Shown in pieces: positions 9,052 to 16,621 of a stretch of 64,000 nucleotides of DNA (within the stretch, counting starts at the first letter, position 1; the number at the start of each line of letters is the position of its first letter). The stretch is from assembly GCF_032027425.1 (NCBI RefSeq), contig NZ_JAVSJA010000001.1, positions 2,679,501 through 2,743,500 on the forward strand, in the 5' to 3' direction. The position numbers were made by a program, and so were the translations under genes. The notes beneath the pieces are model-generated. The model ran no database searches, was not told the origin of the DNA, and saw nothing but the letters and a program-made list of their open reading frames with translations. The stretch is from Microcystis wesenbergii NRERC-220. GTDB lineage: Bacteria; Cyanobacteriota; Cyanobacteriia; Cyanobacteriales; Microcystaceae.

Positions 9052-9933
9052 TTAATACAAACTCCCCGCAATCATAGCCGCTAATAAAATAAAACCGACC
9101 CAAACATTTTGACCAAACATTTGACCATAAACTGGTTTGGGTAAATCCGATTGACGTAACAACCAGTATTGACGCAACCAAGCAATCGCCGCTAGACCCA
9201 ACCCTAGCCAAAAAGAGGCTGATAACTGCATTTTTTGCCCCTCCCAAGCCAATAAACCCACTGTCAGGGCAAAAAAGACCCCCACGGCTTCCGGAGCGTA
9301 TTTGCCGAAAAATATGGCACTGGAGTTAATACCAACCTTGAGATCATCCTCTCGATCGGACAGAGCATAAATTGTATCAAATGCTAATGTCCAAAAAATC
9401 ACCGCTCCCCATAATATAAATGTATTACTATTTAACGACCCGGTGACGGCACTCCAACAGATTAAAACCGCAAAACCCCAAGCGAGAGAAAGAACCAATT
9501 GGGGTACAGGAAAAAAACGCTTGGCGAGAGGATAGCAGATAATCAAGGGAACGGCGGCTAAACATAGGCAAAAACTCAGTAAATTCAGATATAAAGCTAA
9601 AATTGCGGCGCAAAAGAAAGCAATCAGAGCGATAATCAGACCAACCTTGATCGATAAAGCTCTGGCCGCTAAAGGACGGTTACGAGTGCGATCAACCTGT
9701 GGATCAATATCCCGATCCCAAAGATCGTTAACCACACAGCCGGCGGCGCTAGTGGCCAAAGTTCCCAAAATGATCACCCCGATCAAGGGTAGCGGTGGCA
9801 CCCCGTCTGCCGCCAAAAATACCCCCCATAAAGCGGGAATCATCAAAATTAACCTACCTGCGGGTTTATCCCAGCGCAAGAGGCGAATAATCGTCATCCA
9901 AGTGGGTTCTAGATCGGGTTGGGATATAGTCAT
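9052..9933 (-). CDS. ubiA: 4-hydroxybenzoate polyprenyltransferase (UbiA family)
   Basis: This 293-residue integral membrane protein would attach a solanesyl chain to 4-hydroxybenzoate, the cyanobacterial route to plastoquinone-9. The first aspartate-rich motif is NDLWDRDIDPQVDRTRNRPL (about 69-88) and the second is DREDDLKVGINSSAIFFG (about 193-210). Eight or nine hydrophobic helices surround them. RWDKPAGRLILMIPALWGV at the N-terminus is typical of the 4-HB branch rather than of chlorophyll or menaquinone prenyltransferases. Confidence 0.93.
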   Translation of the reverse strand: MTISQPDLEPTWMTIIRLLRWDKPAGRLILMIPALWGVFLAADGVPPLPLIGVIILGTLATSAAGCVVNDLWDRDIDPQVDRTRNRPLAARALSIKVGLIIALIAFFCAAILALYLNLLSFCLCLAAVPLIICYPLAKRFFPVPQLVLSLAWGFAVLICWSAVTGSLNSNTFILWGAVIFWTLAFDTIYALSDREDDLKVGINSSAIFFGKYAPEAVGVFFALTVGLLAWEGQKMQLSASFWLGLGLAAIAWLRQYWLLRQSDLPKPVYGQMFGQNVWVGFILLAAMIAGSLY

Positions 9934-9967
9934 AATTTCTCGTAAAAAGTAGAAACTAGGAGTTAAG

Positions 9968-10028
9968 GGGGTGTGGGGTGTGGGGTGTGGGGTGTAGGGT
10001 GTGGGGTGTGGGGTGTAGGGTGTGGGGT
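9968..10028. repeat. G-rich GGTGTGGGGTGTAGGG tandem repeat
   Basis: Seven or more copies of a TGTGGGG/TGTAGGG unit lie upstream of ubiA. A shorter block of the same family is present at 17570-17593. It is followed by TGCCTTTTGCC-type low-complexity sequence at 10064-10105. The G runs could form four-stranded structures, but there is no direct sign of function. Confidence 0.85.
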
Positions 10029-10149
10029 TTTGGGGAGAAAATTAATTAATTTTGGCCAGTAGCTGCCTTTTGCCTCCTGCCTTTTGCCTTTTGCCTCTTG
10101 CCTTTCCTAACCAAGAAGTTAATTTTGCACGACTACTTACTTAACGTGA

Positions 10150-10647
10150 TTACCAGCCCCAACTATTAGGAACGCCTTTAAACGGACCAACCACATCGGA
10201 GGTTATCCATCCCCCGTAAAAGTTGCCGGGCTGCGGTTGTACTAATTCACCGTCGGCATAACAAGCGCTCATTTTGGCGGGATAAAAAGCCAGATAATTC
10301 TTAATTGCCTGAAACTCTGGTGTCGGGTCCGGATAATACCAAGCGGCGTTAATTGCCTGTTGATCCCCAACGGTGATATTGTAATATCCGGCTAGACCTT
10401 TCCACTCACAAAAAGACTTTTCTGCTGTGGCTTGCAGGTATTCCATTTTAATATCTTGGGGCGGTAGATAATAAACTGGGGGATGACTGGTTTCTAGAAC
10501 TCGATAACTGCTTTTAGTATCGGCAATTATCACCCCATTAAAGATAATTTTTAGGTGTTTAGGCGATAATTCTAGGCGCGGGGGACGAGGATAATCCCAG
10601 ACGGATTCCTGTCCTGCTTTTGCTGGTATCGGTTGGGGACGAAACAT
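10150..10647 (-). CDS. DUF427 family protein
   Basis: The 165-residue protein matches the DUF427 fold. Characteristic pieces are ADTKSSYRVLETSHPPVYYL, KSFCEWKGLAGYY and AAWYYPDPTPEF, followed by NYLAFYPAKM. It is soluble and has no signal peptide. The family is widespread in cyanobacteria, plants and fungi, and its biochemical role is not settled. It is followed on the same strand, in the upstream direction, by a DUF1499 gene; the 37-bp gap carries part of a repeat. Confidence 0.88.
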   Translation of the reverse strand: MFRPQPIPAKAGQESVWDYPRPPRLELSPKHLKIIFNGVIIADTKSSYRVLETSHPPVYYLPPQDIKMEYLQATAEKSFCEWKGLAGYYNITVGDQQAINAAWYYPDPTPEFQAIKNYLAFYPAKMSACYADGELVQPQPGNFYGGWITSDVVGPFKGVPNSWGW

Positions 10648-10684
10648 AATTTTTCTTATCGTATTCTCCGAGTCAGTTCACCGT

Positions 10685-11200
10685 TTACTGATTACTGATC
10701 ACTGAAAAGAGTTTTCTCAGGGTTTCCACTCGTTCTCGATTGACATTTAAATCCGATTCTCCTAACCGGGAGGCCGAGCGAACATCGATCGCATTTTTGC
10801 TAGGATTAAGAGAAAATTCCACATCATCGACAAATCCCATCCATTGACTGCTAAATTCGGCGTAGAGATAGTTACTATCTTGGTTAATAATTTTAGTTCT
10901 CGGTTGGGAGGCGATAATTTTAGCTAATTGCTCGATCGCTTTTTCACCGCTACCCTGATAACTAAGGGGTTCGATCGCATGAGCCTGATCCTGACTCTGA
11001 CTACTAACACAATTAGGAGTGGTCGGACAAGAGGCCAGTTTACCCTCCCTGACTCCCAAATAATCGGGACGAGTACCGGCGAATAAACTGACGCTATCGG
11101 GAGCAATTAACCTAATTCCTAGCCAGATGAGCAGTATTCCTAGGAAAATAAACGGGGTTAGCCGGAAAGATTTTTTCACCGTGTCGGAAGTTTCAGTCAT
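10685..11200 (-). CDS. DUF1499 family membrane-anchored protein
   Basis: The 171-residue protein has one N-terminal membrane helix (FIFLGILLIWLGIRLI, about 18-33) and a periplasmic-type domain with the DUF1499 motifs CPTTPNCVSSQ, YLYAEFSSQWMGFVDDVEF and VRSASRLGESDLNVNRERV. The function is unknown. The final residues (FSVISNQ) and the stop are encoded by a CAGTGATCAGTAATCAG heptamer repeat block, as in tilS. It probably shares a transcript with the DUF427 gene. Confidence 0.85.
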   Translation of the reverse strand: MTETSDTVKKSFRLTPFIFLGILLIWLGIRLIAPDSVSLFAGTRPDYLGVREGKLASCPTTPNCVSSQSQDQAHAIEPLSYQGSGEKAIEQLAKIIASQPRTKIINQDSNYLYAEFSSQWMGFVDDVEFSLNPSKNAIDVRSASRLGESDLNVNRERVETLRKLFSVISNQ

Positions 11201-11270
11201 GCTAGTCTCACAGAATCACTTCAATTAACTTAACATTGATAGGTGTGACAAGATCAGGAGATAGAATAAG

Positions 11271-11474
11271 ATGTTTCTCGATGAATTACAACCCGTTGTT
11301 AAAGAACTGATTCAACAACCGATCGCTTTTTTCGGTGGTTTTGCCTCTGGATTACTGCGCTTGAAACTTTCGGACGATCCCCTCAAAAAATGGTTAGAAG
11401 AGCAGGGATTAGTCAGTTTTAACGACAATAATCAGGATAACGGCAACAGTCCCCAGTCGATCTCGATCGATTAG
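11271..11474 (+). CDS. Small conserved cyanobacterial-type protein
   Basis: A 67-residue protein starting MFLDELQPVVKELIQQPIAF, with a short amphipathic segment FFGGFASGLLRLKL and an acidic, asparagine-rich tail. I recall similar short proteins in many cyanobacteria, without known function. The start is supported by a GGAG-like sequence about 10 bases upstream, and codon use is normal. Confidence 0.7.
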   Translation: MFLDELQPVVKELIQQPIAFFGGFASGLLRLKLSDDPLKKWLEEQGLVSFNDNNQDNGNSPQSISID

Positions 11475-11547
11475 GGATCAGGGGTTAGCTGTTGGGGGTG
11501 AGGGTATTCTCCCATCCCCAAAACCCCCCGCTTACCACCCCATCAGC

Positions 11548-12012
11548 TTAACTTGTTGCTGAAAGTAGATAAATTTCCTCGGCTACTCTTTTTAAGCGTC
11601 TTAATTGCGCTTCCATATCCTTTTTAGTCCATTTGGCGGCGAATTGCTGGAATCCCCACCCCACAACCGGATTAGGAATCGCAAACTCAAAACGATTGAT
11701 TAGACAAGTGCCGTCATCATTGGGTTGACATTCCCAGCGATCGCATCCGCAAAAAAAACCTTCCAATTGCCAGACAATTAACCCCGGTTCTCTCTCAATC
11801 ACCGTACTTTTTAGCGTTGGCTGAATTAGGGGGATTTGAATCAAAAAACGACTTCTCCCACCGATATCGGTCTTCCAATCGCCGATAGGTTCAAAAACGA
11901 ACACCGGATTCAACCAACGACGCATTAACTCTAAATCCGTGATACAACGCTCTACCGTCGTCGCACTAGCTTTAATCTGAATTGATTGTTCAAATACTTG
12001 ACAAGATGACAT
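11548..12012 (-). CDS. SRPBCC family protein
   Basis: The 154-residue protein has the START/polyketide-cyclase-like layout: an N-terminal strand (FEQSIQIKASATTVERCITD), a conserved RRWLNPVFVFEPIGDW stretch and a C-terminal helix (WTKKDMEAQLRRLKRVAEE). Such proteins bind hydrophobic ligands in a helix-grip cavity. No catalytic residue can be named. It lies downstream of the remains of an older 3' end of the transglutaminase-like gene, suggesting the two were once adjacent. Confidence 0.82.
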   Translation of the reverse strand: MSSCQVFEQSIQIKASATTVERCITDLELMRRWLNPVFVFEPIGDWKTDIGGRSRFLIQIPLIQPTLKSTVIEREPGLIVWQLEGFFCGCDRWECQPNDDGTCLINRFEFAIPNPVVGWGFQQFAAKWTKKDMEAQLRRLKRVAEEIYLLSATS

Positions 12013-12180
12013 TGATCTGCTTATAAATTGCTGGCTGAGAATTATCGGTAGTCGGACAAAAGTACAGTTAACTGTGCAGACAAGGCAACAGTAAGGGTTT
12101 CGGCCTTGATTACATTTCTTAACATAGTCTTGTTTATAGCCTTTCTCATCAAGATAAAGTGTAACCTAATTTGCTATGGA

Positions 12181-12239
12181 CGACCGGCGATCGACTCCCC
12201 AAAACGAAAACTTCCTACCTCACCATTAAGATAACTGCT
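12181..12239 (-). other. Conserved 59-bp motif, copy 1 (possible small RNA or leader)
   Basis: Read on the minus strand this segment matches 18781-18846: AGCAGTTATC, then GTAGGAAGTTTTC, then GATCGCCGGTC, with a short gap between the second and third blocks. It lies about 170 bp upstream of the SRPBCC start. Two copies with different genic context suggest a transcribed or mobile element. I cannot name a known RNA family. Confidence 0.45.
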
Positions 12240-12310
12240 CTCAAGCTCACTTTTTCACTAGCTTGAGCAACTCTCGAAAACATTGGTGTAATCTCTCGAT
12301 ATTAACTGAT
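12240..12310. repeat. Direct repeat, left border of accessory islet
   Basis: These 71 bp match 14008-14078 with six differences. The right copy is the intact 3' end of the transglutaminase-like gene. The left copy still encodes a similar C-terminus on the minus strand (FRELLKLVKK then stop). The islet between them carries the TA genes. Confidence 0.9.
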
Positions 12311-12346
12311 AATAATATTGGTATCGATAACAAAGCGTCTAGTCAT
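12302..12346 (-). pseudogene. PIN-domain toxin, first 14 codons only
   Basis: The minus-strand frame reads MTRRFVIDTNIIIS then stop. VIDTNxxxS is the N-terminal strand of PIN-domain ribonucleases, including the first catalytic aspartate. Its ATG overlaps the end of the preceding antitoxin-like gene by eight bases, as in coupled TA operons. The coding sequence ends exactly where the left 71-bp direct repeat begins, so the rest of the toxin has been lost. Confidence 0.75.
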
Positions 12347-12587
12347 CTTCATTTAAGAGAGATTCTAAAATTTCAGTGGTTAATCCTCTCTCTTGTGCTT
12401 TTTGTCCAACAGTATCCATCGTTTTATATAATTTTTCCAGAGATTCTTTTCTAGATAAATTTGAATATTTAACATAAAAAGCGATTTTTTCTTCTATTTT
12501 TTGACGCTCTTCTTCCGTTGCATTCCAATAAGTTTCAGCAACATCTAAAAGGACTTTGATTTTAATTTCTGTTTGATAGTTTGTCAT
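12339..12587 (-). CDS. Antitoxin-like partner of the lost PIN toxin
   Basis: This 82-residue acidic, helical protein (ETYWNATEEERQKIEEKIAF, then KAQERGLTTEILESLLNEDD) has the C-terminal TTEILESLLNE motif often seen in small antitoxins encoded before PIN toxins. Its stop overlaps the PIN start. No recognisable DNA-binding domain is visible. With the toxin truncated it is presumably an orphan; I infer the antitoxin role from position. Confidence 0.65.
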   Translation of the reverse strand: MTNYQTEIKIKVLLDVAETYWNATEEERQKIEEKIAFYVKYSNLSRKESLEKLYKTMDTVGQKAQERGLTTEILESLLNEDD

Positions 12588-12893
12588 AATTATATTTTCT
12601 TGGTTTAGTAGTAAAGAAATTTAGTCGAAATTAATAGCCTCCCTTCAGCCAGCGTTACAGTTTAGAAGTTTCGGTTACTCTAGCGCATTGTTAAACCGAT
12701 TGTCAAGTTTAGTTACTCTCAATTTAAGATATGTAATTTACTTTGGTTGCGAAAAACCAGTGCCGACAGTATAAGCGCCGGGAAAAGATTTTTTGTCAAG
12801 ATTGGTTATAGCTTGAGTCAGGTTTGGGTAATTGGTGCTAGGATTATCAGAAGATTTTCTTTCGGCACTGGTAGAAAACAATTAGGAGGGGTT
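12588..12893. other. Intergenic region with a 10-bp inverted repeat
   Basis: The 306-bp stretch holds the promoter region between the divergent antitoxin genes. CCAGTGCCGA at 12757-12766 and TCGGCACTGG at 12862-12871 are perfect inverted copies 95 bp apart. They could be ends of a small degraded element or an autoregulatory site. An open frame continues upstream of the YefM start through this region but lacks coding character. Confidence 0.5.
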
Positions 12894-13130
12894 ATGATCC
12901 CAGTTAATGAGGCTCAACAAAAGTTGCAGGATTTGATTGATTCGGTGACTGTGTCCCACGAACCCATTATTATTGAGGGATGCGATGGTAATGCAGTTTT
13001 GCTATCTGAAGGGCATTGGAAATCGGTACAAGAAACGTTATATCTCCTCTCAATTCCGGGGATGCGAGAATCAATTCGGGAGGGACTGGCAACGCCGGTT
13101 GAAGAATGTGCTGAGGAGCTAGAATGGTGA
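12894..13130 (+). CDS. YefM/Phd-type antitoxin
   Basis: The 78-residue protein starts MIPVNEAQQKLQDLIDSV, the DNA-binding N-terminus of the Phd/YefM fold, and continues IIEGCDGNAVLLSEGHWKSV and ETLYLLSIPGMRESIREGL. A strong Shine-Dalgarno sequence AGGAGGGG (12884-12891) places the start at 12894 rather than at an upstream in-frame ATG. Its stop overlaps the start of the partner toxin by seven bases. The toxin is disrupted, so the antitoxin is probably orphaned. Confidence 0.9.
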   Translation: MIPVNEAQQKLQDLIDSVTVSHEPIIIEGCDGNAVLLSEGHWKSVQETLYLLSIPGMRESIREGLATPVEECAEELEW

Positions 13131-13588
13131 GATGGAAATTGGTTTACACCAAACAGGCGCAGAAAGACGCTATAGCGTTTTTCAGTCTGCTGAGGTACAA
13201 AAGTTATGGGTTTTAGGCAAAAGGCAAGAGGCAAAAGTCAAAAGGGAAGAAAAATATGTGTACCTCACTAGCTTATAGCGGTGTGCAGTCGTATTAGGTA
13301 CAGTGTCACAAGCTATAAACCATGCTAGGCAAAGCTTGGTCTGTATCTCACTCAAGCGCTTACCGCTATAAGAAGCTTAATTCTAGTCATTTAAAAAATA
13401 AAGCGCAGATGTTGCTTGACATTCTTCAGGTCAATCCATTCCAAAATCCCCCGCCTTACGAAAAGTTAGTGGGAGATTTGAATGGTGTGTACTCTCGGCG
13501 AATAAGCATTCAGCATCGTCTTGTGTACGAAGTTATTCAATCTGAGGGTATAGTTAAAATCCTGCGGATGTGGACACATTATGAGTAG
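13124..13588 (+). pseudogene. YoeB/Txe-type toxin, split by a 196-bp insertion
   Basis: The N-terminal piece MVRWKLVYTKQAQKDA is joined to foreign sequence at 13171 and the remainder resumes at 13370 with KKLNSSHLKNKAQMLLDILQ. It then continues PFQNPPPYEKLVGDLNG and ends VKILRMWTHYE. Removing the insertion and one TA dinucleotide restores an in-frame 88-residue YoeB-like RNase. The conserved R, H, and Y residues of the C-terminal catalytic region (RISIQHRLVYEV, MWTHYE) are intact. As it stands, translation of the N-terminal part runs 30 codons and stops. The C-terminal part has an ATG at 13322 inside the insertion, but the product would lack the first strand and helix. Confidence 0.92.
13173..13368. 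mobile_element. 196-bp MITE with TA target duplication
   Basis: The element begins TAGCG and ends CGCTA, and is flanked on each side by TA (13171-13172 and 13369-13370). It encodes no transposase and contains a GGCAAAAGGCAAGAGGC low-complexity stretch. TA duplications and short inverted ends are typical of non-autonomous relatives of IS630/Tc1-mariner elements, which are abundant in Microcystis. The family assignment is inferred from the target. Confidence 0.82.
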
Positions 13589-13695
13589 CGTTAAGACATC
13601 GTTACATCATGGACTTCCGTTAGGGTAAGCACCGGAAAAAAAAGTTATCTTTTGTCAAGAAAAGCTTTTCCTAAATTTGCTATCCGTCGCTAAAA

Positions 13696-13851
13696 TCATT
13701 CATCGTCATCCGCTAACAAATAAGATTTCAATTCTTCAAAGGTTCTCTGTTTAGCGGTTTCTGTTTCTACTGCCTTAAACACTTCCTGAGCGTTAGCGGC
13801 AATCTCGACCCGTCGAGCTTCAATCCGGCGCTTGCGGATGTAAATTCTCAA
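13696..13851 (-). CDS. Small ORF, possible antitoxin remnant
   Basis: A minus-strand frame of 51 codons (from TTG at 13851) reads RIYIRKRRIEARRVEIAANA, then EVFKAVETETAKQRTFEE and ends YLLADDDE. The basic N-terminal half and acidic C-terminal half resemble small antitoxins, and it lies in a TA-rich islet. No ATG is available, the frame continues open upstream without clear coding character, and no toxin follows. I regard it as a gene remnant of uncertain identity. Confidence 0.4.
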   Translation of the reverse strand: MRIYIRKRRIEARRVEIAANAQEVFKAVETETAKQRTFEELKSYLLADDDE

Positions 13852-13933
13852 AAAGTGCTGGTATAGAAGCCATAGCCAAGCTACTAGGCTGTGGGAGCAG
13901 CCTAAGTAACAGCCAAAGCTTTAGCCCTAATTA

Positions 13934-13966
13934 TACTAAATCCGGTTATTAAAGACTGATTATTTA
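13934..13966 (+). repeat. 33-bp dispersed repeat, copy 1
   Basis: TACTAAATCCGGTTATTAAA followed by GACTGATTATTTA. The same 33 bp, with one or two changes, occurs inverted at 17731-17763 and direct at 63690-63722. All three copies sit beside truncated genes or other repeats. Confidence 0.85.
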
Positions 13967-14000
13967 GGGTTGGCTGAAAAAGTTTTTCAGCCAACCCTAA
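13964..14000. terminator. 37-bp perfect palindrome after the transglutaminase-like gene
   Basis: Two 18-bp arms (TTAGGGTTGGCTGAAAAA and its exact complement) surround a single G. It lies 14 bp downstream of the stop codon of the minus-strand gene at 14015. The arm ends in runs of A and T, so a transcript from either side would form a hairpin, and it could serve as a bidirectional terminator. It may also be a palindromic mobile repeat. Confidence 0.6.
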
Positions 14001-14007
14001 CTATAGG

Positions 14008-14078
14008 CTCAAGCTCATTTTTTCACTAGCTTGAGCAACTCTCGAAAACGTTGGCGTAAACTCTCGATATTAGCCGAT
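14008..14078. repeat. Direct repeat, right border of accessory islet
   Basis: This is the partner of 12240-12310. It covers the last codons and stop of the transglutaminase-like gene and 7 bp beyond it. Confidence 0.9.
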
Positions 14079-16327
14079 TTACCGCCATAACGCCAATCAA
14101 CGTAGGCGCGAGCAATCTCCTCGATAATATTCGCCACTGGCGGCGGTTGGACGCTGCGGGCGGCGGCGGCGTATTCTAAAGGGGTTTGAGCGGGATGTTT
14201 GCTATAACCGGCCTCTGTTAAGATTCCTAACATTTGCTGGTATAAACGCTCGATCGGTGGTAGTTTGGACAACCTGCGACCCCGACGCCAACCATGGAAC
14301 TGTCCCCATCCTAACCAACCAGCGTAAGCGAAGACGACCCCCACTAAACCACCGAGAATTCCCCCCAAAAGACTGCCGGAAATAAAACGCCATAACCAGG
14401 CCAATAACTTACCGATAGTAACGATAACATTGTCCCAAATCAGACCGAGAAAACCCGTTACTGGGGAAGGCAACCATCCGGCTACCCATTGCCAAAATTG
14501 CTTGAGGACGCTAAAAGGTTCCACTTCCTCAAAGGATGGGGGAATTAATTCGTGGCCCGGGATAGGATCGAAAGTGTACCAACCGTAACCAGGGAAAAAC
14601 ACCTCTGTGATGGCGTAAGCGTCCGTATTTTGGACAACATAAAAGCCAGTAAAAGGATTAAACTGGCCAGGGGCAAAACCGGTGGCTAATCGGGCAGGAA
14701 TACCGATCGAGCGTAACATAATCGTTAACACGCTGGAAAAATGATCGGCGTAACCCCCCTGAAAACGAAACAAAAAGGCCGAGACTAAATCCTCATTTTC
14801 GGCTAAAAAGGGCAAATCGGTTTTTAATTCGTAGTTTTGCTTTAATGCTTGGGCCAAATATAGGGCCTTCTCGTAGGGAGAGGTTAACGGTGTGGGAGAT
14901 TTTGCCAGCAATTCCTCGGTTTTTCGGCGGACTTTCGGGGCAATTTCGGCAGGAATTTGTAAATAATACTTGAGAATAGCTTTAGGGTAGGTTTCTGGGG
15001 CCGAGCGCAATTGGCTGCGATTGCGTTCCGGCACTTGTGAGATTACAGTATAAGTTAGCCCTTCCGCTAACCCCCCCGGCGACCTTAAGCTGTTTTCTCG
15101 GTCCAAAGATACCTGTCGAGTGGGAAAAAAGAGAAACTGGGGCGAAGTAAGAGCGGGGATAATATTCGGTAAACTGGAGACAATGCTGTAACTTTGGACT
15201 ACCTGATGGGTTTTGGCCTGGGTTGCGGGTAGTGGCACAAAAAAGCGATAGGACCAACGATTGCGATTTAAATCCTCTAATTCTTGATCCCGCGAGATTT
15301 GCCACCCTTGGCCAGTATAGCGATCAAAGGCCATGGCCCGCCAGAATCCGGGGGCTTGAGAACGTACCCGCATGACTATCTGAGGAGTCATACTTCCCCG
15401 CAGATTTTGGTTCATTTGGCTGTTAAAACCGTAATAAAAGGTAGGATCTAGCTGTCCTGACCCTGTAGTGGGACTATTACCGCTATTTACGCCACCATTC
15501 CCCGTTTCACCCTCGCGCACATAGCCAGGGTTAACGATTTGTCGGTCTCCCTGTTCAAAATCCTGATTTTCCATACCTGCTGGACTATTGACGGGAAAAG
15601 ATTGAATTTGATAACCCGGAAAACGCGGCATCAGGGCAAAAATTGTCAATCCCAAGAGGAGAATTGTCAGAAAGAAAATCCCGAAACGTTTGGGAGAAAG
15701 GGGAGAATTTTGCGGGGAAACTAATTTTTTTGTGGCTAGACGGGGGGATTTCCTTGAGAAGAAAGGGAGACTCTGATTGAGATTATCTAAACCTAAACGA
15801 GAACGATAGTCTAAAACTAGGGTAGGTAGGGATAAAAGCAGAAAGAGGATTAACCAAGGCGCAAAAGCGAGGGTTTGGGAGATTGTCCCGGCGACTCCCA
15901 AGAGAATTAAACCGATTACCATAGAATACCCCAAATCTTTGCGTCGGGGCAGGTCAAAACTATGGAGAATTTGCAGTTGAATTAATAATTGTGTTAGGGC
16001 AATGCGACTATCCTGCATCGCAACGATATTACCCAAGAATAGCGCCAACACTACCAACATTCCGATCGCTATACAAAATTTTGCCCCGATATTGCGCTTT
16101 TTCCTGCGTCGCCAACTCCAGATTCCGCCGATAATACTGAGAGGAACGGCCCAAATACCGGTATAACTATCAGTAGCCACATCGGTGGCGATAATACCGA
16201 CGATTACTAAAGCTTGCACCAGAATTCTTAAAATAATCGATTCCTCGGTTTCTGGCAAGGGAGAAGATTCTATCTTTTGCCAGAGGGTTTTTAAGGAAGG
16301 TCTTGGACGAGCGGCACTGCTAACCAT
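14015..16327 (-). CDS. TgpA-like membrane protein with transglutaminase-like domain
   Basis: The 770-residue protein has the TgpA layout. Several N-terminal membrane helices (about 30-225, DUF3488-like) are followed by a periplasmic region. A transglutaminase-like core spans about 480-600, one further membrane helix lies near 660, and a C-terminal DUF4129-like tail ends at RFRELLKLVKK. The usual Cys-His-Asp triad is not intact. The Cys position reads GGYADHFSS (Ala527), the His position reads DAYAITEVFF (Tyr571), and only the Asp in YTFDPIPG (Asp587) remains. The protein is therefore probably not a working transglutaminase or protease; it may bind peptides or act as a scaffold. Its 3' end is duplicated at 12240-12310. 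Confidence 0.88.
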   Translation of the reverse strand: MVSSAARPRPSLKTLWQKIESSPLPETEESIILRILVQALVIVGIIATDVATDSYTGIWAVPLSIIGGIWSWRRRKKRNIGAKFCIAIGMLVVLALFLGNIVAMQDSRIALTQLLIQLQILHSFDLPRRKDLGYSMVIGLILLGVAGTISQTLAFAPWLILFLLLSLPTLVLDYRSRLGLDNLNQSLPFFSRKSPRLATKKLVSPQNSPLSPKRFGIFFLTILLLGLTIFALMPRFPGYQIQSFPVNSPAGMENQDFEQGDRQIVNPGYVREGETGNGGVNSGNSPTTGSGQLDPTFYYGFNSQMNQNLRGSMTPQIVMRVRSQAPGFWRAMAFDRYTGQGWQISRDQELEDLNRNRWSYRFFVPLPATQAKTHQVVQSYSIVSSLPNIIPALTSPQFLFFPTRQVSLDRENSLRSPGGLAEGLTYTVISQVPERNRSQLRSAPETYPKAILKYYLQIPAEIAPKVRRKTEELLAKSPTPLTSPYEKALYLAQALKQNYELKTDLPFLAENEDLVSAFLFRFQGGYADHFSSVLTIMLRSIGIPARLATGFAPGQFNPFTGFYVVQNTDAYAITEVFFPGYGWYTFDPIPGHELIPPSFEEVEPFSVLKQFWQWVAGWLPSPVTGFLGLIWDNVIVTIGKLLAWLWRFISGSLLGGILGGLVGVVFAYAGWLGWGQFHGWRRGRRLSKLPPIERLYQQMLGILTEAGYSKHPAQTPLEYAAAARSVQPPPVANIIEEIARAYVDWRYGGKSANIESLRQRFRELLKLVKK

Positions 16328-16433
16328 AGGCTAAATTGGGAGAAGGATCAAAAAGTTAATTTTATGTTTCCCAGTTCTAATCTCGATCGCTCCATGGGGT
16401 AAAGTGGATTTTAGATGTCAGGATACAGGAGAC

Positions 16434-16618
16434 GGGAGACAGGAGACAGGAGACAGGAGAAGGGAGCAGGGGAGATAGGGAGATAAGGAGATAGGGAGAT
16501 AGGGAGATAAGGAGATAAGGAGATAAGGAGAAAAAAGCTGATGACTGATGACTGATAACTGATAACTGATAACTGATAACTGATAACTGATAACTGATTA
16601 CTGATTACTGATTACTGA
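16434..16618. repeat. Purine-rich and heptamer tandem repeats before pcyA
   Basis: Three low-complexity blocks follow each other: GAGACAG units (about 16430-16462), GAGATAGG/GAGATAAGG units (to about 16530) and TAACTGA heptamers (16538-16618). The last unit ends three bases before the pcyA start codon. Confidence 0.93.
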
Positions 16619-16621
16619 CCC

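Noticed and set aside
9647-9952. 101-codon plus-strand frame
   Set aside because: It is antisense to ubiA and has no independent support.
9968-10028. Telomere-like or G-quadruplex control element
   Set aside because: The G-rich units recur as generic low-complexity sequence in other intergenic places, and nothing ties them to a function.
12747-12893. Upstream extension of the YefM antitoxin
   Set aside because: The strong AGGAGGGG and the family N-terminus MIPVNEAQQKL place the start at 12894.
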